DNA from: Heterobilharzia americana
Taxonomy: Eukaryota; Platyhelminthes; Trematoda; Strigeidida; Schistosomatidae
Direction: 5' to 3'
NCBI GenBank assembly: GCA_944470555.2
Contig: OX104132.1
Span: forward strand, 9,185,755 to 9,249,754
DNA: 64,000 nucleotides
Positions 57,781 through 64,000 of this stretch are shown here, in pieces. The notes under the pieces are model-generated. The model made no database searches. It saw only the letters and a program-made list of their open reading frames with translations, and had not been told where the DNA came from. Position 1 is the first letter of the stretch. Every line of letters begins with the position of its first letter. The translations under genes were made by a program, and so were the position numbers.

Positions 57781-60020
57781 TATTATTATTTATTATTTGT
57801 CCTTTAGGTTCCTAGTGGAACATACAACTTCAGTAGTACGTCGCCATTTCACTCTGTTCTCTGCAATCTTTTGAATCTAGCTCCACAACTGCCCACAAGC
57901 TTTCATTTCTTTCTCACCATCTCCTCCATGTCACCCTCACCTCGGATGCCTAACTCATCATTTCCACTTTAGGTGCCACTCAAAGGCCTGGCCTTGTCTG
58001 ACATGTGATGTCCCCGAATGGTCTTCTCAGTGTATGCCCAATCAAATCCATCTCCACTTCCTTCTGCATATTTGTTGGGCGATGGGTTTGCACGTTCCCA
58101 GAATTCCCTGTTGCATATTCTTATTATTCTGGCCACCTGATCTTCAGTATCGAGAGAACGTAGACGGTACTTGTTCATGTATGGTGTTTGTAGTTTGTTG
58201 GAAGTGCTTTTCGTAACGCGACAAGTCTCTCAACTATCACATCGCAGCACTGACTTGACATTAGTGTTGAAAATCCGGATCTTGCTCTTTGTGTTGAGTG
58301 CAGTACATCTCCACACTGATTTCAAGTTAATACAGGAACGCCTATCTTGCTGTCTTCCGATCCTGGCTTGCTTTAACATCCTCATCTGTGCCACTGCCAC
58401 CGCCTGTAGTTGAAACGATGTTACCTAGGCAGGTAGGTAAGTAGGTGAAAGAGACAACTTCCTCTACATTTCTTCCGTTGATGGTGATCGGTGCTTGTTG
58501 TTGGTTGGGTATCTTCATCACCTCTGTCTTCTCTACCTTCACCTGAAGCAAGTCCCGTATTCCTCCGCTGCCTCGCCTCGCCTCACCTCACCTCACCTCT
58601 TCTGCCGACTTGTTAGTTTTCGCCTATACATCTTCGACTTTGTGCGACAAGACATAAGACAGAGATGAATCATCATCGGTGGCGAAATCCAAATCTACTT
58701 CTAGGATCTTTTCATTGGTCAAACAGCGTATGCCAATATTCTCACAGCTCCTCACAGTTCTTTCTTACATGATCCAGTCGAGTCGAGTCGAGTCGAGTCG
58801 ACCACAATCAGGAAGATCATCGGTGATGGTAGGCGGCAGCCTTGTCTTGTCTTGCTCCTGACTTGACTTCACTTCAAACAAGTCACTGAGCTTTACATTG
58901 TGTTGTGAATCACTTGGCATGTAGCCCCATCATATAGCATATAGCTGCTGTGTCAATGAGGTTGATAAGGGTCTGTGGCACTCAAACCGTAGTATTGAAG
59001 TAGCTGTCTGCCGGATTACTTCTCGGTCGATGCTGTCAAAGGCCATTTCAAAGTCGACGAAGTTTATGTAGAGAGTTGACTTGACTTGACTGGCATTCTG
59101 TGCTGTGTTCTATGATGATGCGTAGCGTAGCGTTGCAATTTGATCCTCACATGATTTGTTTTTCCTGAAGCCAGCCAGCCAACCAGTCTGTTCATGTTGT
59201 TATTTTGAATGTAGAGCATTTTTAGTCTTTCTAGGATGATGCGGCATAATATTTTACTTGGAGTTGACAAGAACAGGTGCATAGTTCTGCGCCAGTTCGT
59301 TAATAGGCTTAGGTCTCCCTTGTTTTGAAGTTTGACAAGGTAGCCCTTCTTCCAATCAACCAGCAGGTATCTTTCCTTCCTTGCAAACCTTCTGCATCAT
59401 TGGTGTGAGCATGTCCACTGTTGTCTCTGCGTCTGTTTTCAGTGTTTCTGGAGGAAATTACACCTGGTCTTTCTGCTTTCCCGGCTTTAAGTAACCTTAT
59501 GGCGTTCAGGATTTATGCTTTTGTTGGAGGGTTTGTGTTCACTGATAGTTTCGTGACTCCTGGTGGCATTACCGGTCGAGTTGCAGATACTGGTCAATTG
59601 AAGTGGACTGCCCATTATTTCGTTTGTTTCTTCGCTTCGCTCACTTGGTTTCCTTCAGTATCTTTCATTGACTTCGTCTGTGTTGATCTCTTCGCAGATG
59701 GTATTCTGATTATTTGATATACTGTTGTCAGGTCTGCTACAAGCAGCCTGTTGGGCTTCGGTTGCATGTGTCTTAGGAGTGTCTTTTGTTTTTGCGCGGA
59801 CTCTTCTTCACTTCTTTATCCAGTGTAGTGTTCAGTTCCTGTCTTCGTTGTTCGTCCCTTCGCCTCACCGGTTCATCTTCTGCTTCACTATCCTCTTCTT
59901 CCTGCTCTATCATCTTCCATGTATCCGTCAAGATTCATTCCTTGTCTTGTTTCTTCATAATACAGTTATGCAGATTGCCTTGCACATAGTTTTCAAAGAG
60001 TTCCAGTGTTCTTCACTTGG
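57781..60020 (-). mobile_element. RTE family 2, longest copy, downstream of UBE4B
   Basis: The minus-strand 3' tail is at 57781-57795, with RT up to about 59420. The linker before RT (SMKDTEGNQVSEAKKQTK at about 59690) and probably more upstream coding sequence extend to about 60020. It shares its defects with the copies at 32280, 47600 and 54655. Confidence 0.85.
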
Positions 60021-60900
60021 ATTTCTTAGACTGCTAAATAGCTGAATTGAAACAAGGGTGATAATTTATTAGATAGGTTGATTTTTCACAGGTTGATGTA
60101 GTGGATTAACCTTTGTTAAACCCTTCTGAGAAATGTGATAAAGTCTATTTTTCAACTCTGTATTAGGGCGCTCAGTACAAACGAACTATGTGATGGATAT
60201 GAAAAAGTCATTTTCTTTTATTTACCAGATTCCCGTCAACTGCTAAATATACATCAAATTGTAGAAGTGATAGCAATTAGGACTAAACAAACCTAGTTTT
60301 GTGTGCGGGAAAAATAGGTGTTGGCGTTACAACTACCTTGGTTGATTCGGGATAAAGAAGTTTGAAGCATTCTGCCGTCTGACGTAGTTTTCAGTTTCTC
60401 CTCATCCCTATCATTTGAAGTAATTTCGTCATATCTGTTTCCTTCCTAAAATGAGTAACATTTTACTAGGCTATTATTTCTCAAACTATTTTTTAAAAAA
60501 ATAGTTCTATTTATAAACTTTGACAAAACAATAAGACTTAAATTGTCTAAGTTGTGTAATGTATTTGCGCAACATATTTCCAACAATCTAATCACGCAGG
60601 TACTTATCATAAGTATTTATATGAAACTTCTTCGAGATAAGGAGTGAGGATATGAACAGAGGTGAAGTAGAAGGGCTGAGTTGAAGACCAAAGTACAATG
60701 AAAACCACTAAAGTGGAAATAACAGTAAATCGAACCTGGTCTCAGAATTGAATTCACCAAGGGATATTTAATGTGATTAAAGATTGTTTTGACCACACGA
60801 AAGTTGTTTAAATCCCCTAATAGTTAAGACCTCGACAAATCTAAGGATCCATCCTGAGCACGTTTTGTACGTAAGTGTAAAGGAAGTAACAACATCAAGC
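60021..60900. other. Intergenic DNA, nothing recognised
   Basis: No gene or known repeat seen. Confidence 0.4.
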
Positions 60901-60902
60901 CT

Positions 60903-61118
60903 ATGACTTATCTCAACGATATGTTTGCGATCGAAGAAATTGGACGTCTGCTACCAACTTTATCGGTTCAGGTAATTCGATTTGCCTCTCAAGCTCAACA
61001 GGATATGCTCCTAAACCCTTACTTGCATGGATTTATGAATCCCGCCTCAGTATGTGTCACTACACGTGCATTTGAATTAGATGTAAAAGGATGGGTCATT
61101 GTCGTCTACATATTATAA
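60903..61118 (+). CDS. Unrecognised 71-codon open frame
   Basis: An ATG-started frame (MTYLNDMFAIEEIGRLLPTL ...) ending TAA after a hydrophobic C-terminus. Its composition is protein-like, but I cannot match it to a family, and splice sites or a promoter were not evident. It could be a repeat-derived remnant or chance. Confidence 0.2.
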   Translation: MTYLNDMFAIEEIGRLLPTLSVQVIRFASQAQQDMLLNPYLHGFMNPASVCVTTRAFELDVKGWVIVVYIL

Positions 61119-61129
61119 GGGTTTTGAAT

Positions 61130-62760
61130 AGTATACAAGCTTGGTGGTTGCCATTGGTTGGACCCTAGCTGCATAGCAGGTTAAGTCTCTGCTTAAGGAC
61201 TGCACTATAAGAATCACTTTTGTACGGAAGACTGGGGAAGAAATCTCTCTTCGGGACAAAGTGAAGAGCAGGTTTTGGCGCTGTAGCTACTTTGTGCTGG
61301 CTATTTTTGTTTATCTTATCCTACTTTCGTGCACACCCCCATATTGTTTTATTAAACTGTCGCCTTATTACATAAACCGTATAATCGTTTAGCTAATAAA
61401 TGACTTTGAATTGAATCCCAGCAACAATTGATTCTATCATTATCGCTTACACAAGACTTTTCTGAAGAGATTTCCCGCAACTGTATAATATTATTAATAA
61501 ACTGCTAAACGAAATCTCAATATTGTTGACGCAAAATTACACGATATGGACATTGCTTTGACCGGTAGTGCCGTATAACAGTCTACGAGCGATACAAACC
61601 TAGCGCACAAACGGATCGACTCTAAACGCTAATCAGAACATCAACCACAATAACAATACTGTCGACGTGCGAAGACACGACGGGCAGCTGACAGAGAGCT
61701 TTTACTGTCTCAACAACAGTCAAAACAGTTGAGAGCGGTGCTATATGTATACATCTCTAAAAAACCTTGACAACACTAATTCCACATTTAGGTTAAAAGA
61801 GTTAACGACCAATGAGAGTTCAGCCTTCAAAGAAGTGGAAAAATGAAAGCTAGCAACGGTGTGATGGTAAGTTATTTTAAGGTTATACGGAAAAGTCAGG
61901 CAAGAGTTATGCAAACTTAGGGGTGTATGGCAACATATTTGGCTGTAGGATATGAAGAAGAGGATTCTAAGCATTATTGCTAGATTGATAATTATTTCCT
62001 TCTTAATGTATAAATTATATTCAAAATTTCTGATGGTTATGACTAATCTTAGTAGATTTTGATGGTTATTTTGAGTGACTAATAAGACAGTCTACGGTTT
62101 TCTTATCAAGAGAATGACCTCACTATTTTGTGTGCATGTCGTTGCTTTAGTCCCACTTTTTTTAAAGAGAATATGCTTAGTAATGCGAAATAGGAATCTT
62201 CACTCTATTCTTGCAATGCAACTTGGTAAACACACTTAAAGGTAGTAATCTGCACAGTATTCATTTCGATATTGTCAGAGTTGTAAGCAGTTAAGGAAGA
62301 TGGGCGGATATCTTAATTAAAACCGGCATTTTACTATTATTCAACCATTTAAATAAGAACTGTATGAATCTTTCGAAAGTGTAATGAATTTTTCTTTGTA
62401 GTAATCCTGTTTAAACTTAGCCTATTAAATTGTGTAGCTTTTATAGAATTTTGCATGTAAATGTTACACTAATTTGTTATTCAAGTAAGATAATAACAGA
62501 GTACAATAATAAATTTGGCTAACTGAAATCTGCATCCATTTATATTTACACTTCCCATTATATGCACAGATATAAAACGATGCAACAATATGCTTATCCT
62601 TTCAGTGGACATTTCTCAATAGTCTTTGTTGGCAAACTTATCTGTAGATGCAGTCATGATGAATAGAATTCAACAAAAACCCAGCCATGGTTTCTAAAGA
62701 ACTATAATCATCTTTTGTAGGTTAAAAGTAACATCACTATAATTGCCTGTATTATACAAG
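61130..62760. other. Intergenic DNA, nothing recognised
   Basis: AT-rich. A stretch at 61570-61730 is richer in GC than its surroundings, but I cannot identify it. Confidence 0.4.
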
Positions 62761-62767
62761 TAATCAT

Positions 62768-62939
62768 GCTAGAGCTCGGTGGTGTAGTGGAAAAAGCTCT
62801 GGCGTTTGAAGCGGTCAGTCTCAAGTTCGAATCCCGTCGGGGGCAACGTCACTCAATGGGAGGTACGTACATCCATCTGACGAGTCCCAAATGCGCATCC
62901 TGGATTCCAATGCTAGCCACTTCATAACTACCATTACTA
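62768..62939 (+). mobile_element. Smα SINE, sense, hammerhead with core deletion
   Basis: A well-kept tRNA-like head (GCTCGGTGGTGTAGTGG and GTTCGAATCC at 62825-62834). Then comes CTGACGAG (62877-62884) running directly into ATGCGCATCCTGG. The 3' strand of stem II and GAAA are absent, so the RNA cannot cleave itself. Confidence 0.82.
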
Positions 62940-63759
62940 AAAGTGACCTTGTTACTGCGAAGATATGAAATGACATTGCATAACGTGGCGGCATTTATTA
63001 ACCCCGCAGGGATCCCCTACTAGAAAGAAACAGCTGTCCGATGTCCCGAGGTTTTCTGCGGTTTTACGATTGGTGTTGGTCCATAATGAATATAACCTTA
63101 GAATATTATACATGACCTAATCGAATTTATAAAACTGTTTTAGTACAATACTAGTTACCTTTTATGCAAATGCTAATAAAACCTAATAGATGTACAAACC
63201 GAAGTAAATGTAACCTGATTTTAATGCTGCATTTCAATGCAAGAAATCAATAGCCTATTTTAATTGATTTTCAACTCTCACCTTGAAATCAGTACCATGT
63301 CACATATATTTTTATGCAGATCTTGTCATTTAGCTCAGTTACTCTAAGTACCAAAAGTCTCCACCGTGAATTGGATTCATACATTTAGGATTGATTTCTC
63401 CTACTACTTGAAAAAATTAAGCAGTCAGCAAGATTTCTGAACTCGAGTTAATCAGTTATTGTTACAGAAAGCTGCCTAACGATTGAGAACCTATTATTAA
63501 TAACCATTCATGATAATTAGTCATGTAATAATCCTACTCACTTCCGCCTTCAAACACATACGTGAAGTGGAACAAACAAGTGAAAAATAAACTTTCAGGC
63601 ATACTAGTGCATGTAGGTATACCAACAAGTGATAGAAAAGGAAACAATCAGCAGATAACAATATACTGCGAAATGCAAAAACGATGAACAAAAAAAACAT
63701 ACCATATAACACATTATTTGGTGCAACCTCCGCAAAACACAAAAAGGACGCCTTAACAC

Positions 63760-64000
63760 GAGCACCAAAGACGTAAAACGCAAACGTAACTGACAGATAA
63801 CTTCGCATGCAAGAGCCACCGACTGCAACCGGGGACGAGTAGAGAAGACCGGAGGTGCTGGATGGGAGAATTTATTCCTCCGAGAATAATAATCAATTGA
63901 TTCATCGAAAAGCACGTGATTATGCATACGCACAAAATATGACCTTGTTCGCAATTTGAGACATTGACATAGTAAGAGTAAGGATCAACCAATCAGCGAA
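63760..64000 (-). mobile_element. LTR of gypsy-type element, runs off window
   Basis: 63787-64000 is nearly identical to 45938-46147. The sequence just below (down to about 63765) is similar but diverged. The adjoining minus-strand sequence TTTGGTGCTCGTG could be a primer-binding site. Whether this is a 5' LTR or a solo LTR is unresolved. Confidence 0.7.

Overview
The window looks like nuclear DNA of a blood fluke (Schistosoma or a close relative). The evidence is AT-rich DNA, introns of 2-9 kb, and a repeat set I recognise from schistosomes: Smα-type SINEs carrying hammerhead ribozymes, RTE-clade non-LTR retrotransposons, Penelope-like elements (PLEs) and a gypsy-type LTR element. Family names come from memory of motifs; no search was run and the species is not resolved.

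The only host gene I can support is the 3' part of a ubiquitin conjugation factor E4 (UBE4B / Ufd2 family, U-box E3/E4 ligase) on the + strand. Eleven exons run from 5321 to 56978: 5321-5533, 7735-7995, 17244-17548, 23951-24150, 26918-27335, 30958-31124, 39850-40036, 44450-44594, 49534-49694, 52502-52659 and 56831-56978. All ten junctions have GT/AG ends and matching phases. Together they give 786 codons plus a stop, covering most of the Ufd2 core and the whole C-terminal U-box. The 5' exons lie before the window or were not recognised. A poly(A) signal sits at 57439.

Nearly everything else is transposon debris filling the introns and the downstream intergenic DNA. RTE family 1 (SR2/Perere-3-like; simple-repeat tail GATGATGAT) has one copy with an open 481-codon reverse transcriptase frame at 20842-22287 and many fragments. 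RTE family 2 (tail AAT/ATT repeats) has about nine copies. Four of these share the same disabling changes, and two are internally deleted copies that keep both ends. PLE reverse transcriptase and GIY-YIG fragments lie at about 14.2-15.6, 25.8-26.4, 29.5-30.3, 31.3-32.1, 50.4-51.0 and 53.9-56 kb. A gypsy-type element with protease-like and integrase remnants and one LTR is at 45.9-47.4 kb, and a related LTR runs off the window end. An orphan Gag-like fragment lies at 6.0-6.6 kb. There are at least four tRNA-like or Pol III-type SINE groups.

The most interesting structures are: (i) a tandem pair of Smα hammerhead ribozymes at 38.2-38.4 kb, one with a fully canonical core, beside several copies whose cores are broken in readable ways; (ii) near-identical RTE family 2 copies in opposite orientation in introns on either side of two ligase exons, able to form long intronic double-stranded RNA; and (iii) a phase-compatible, unconfirmed cassette exon at 25250-25328. 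I saw no wholly new gene system.
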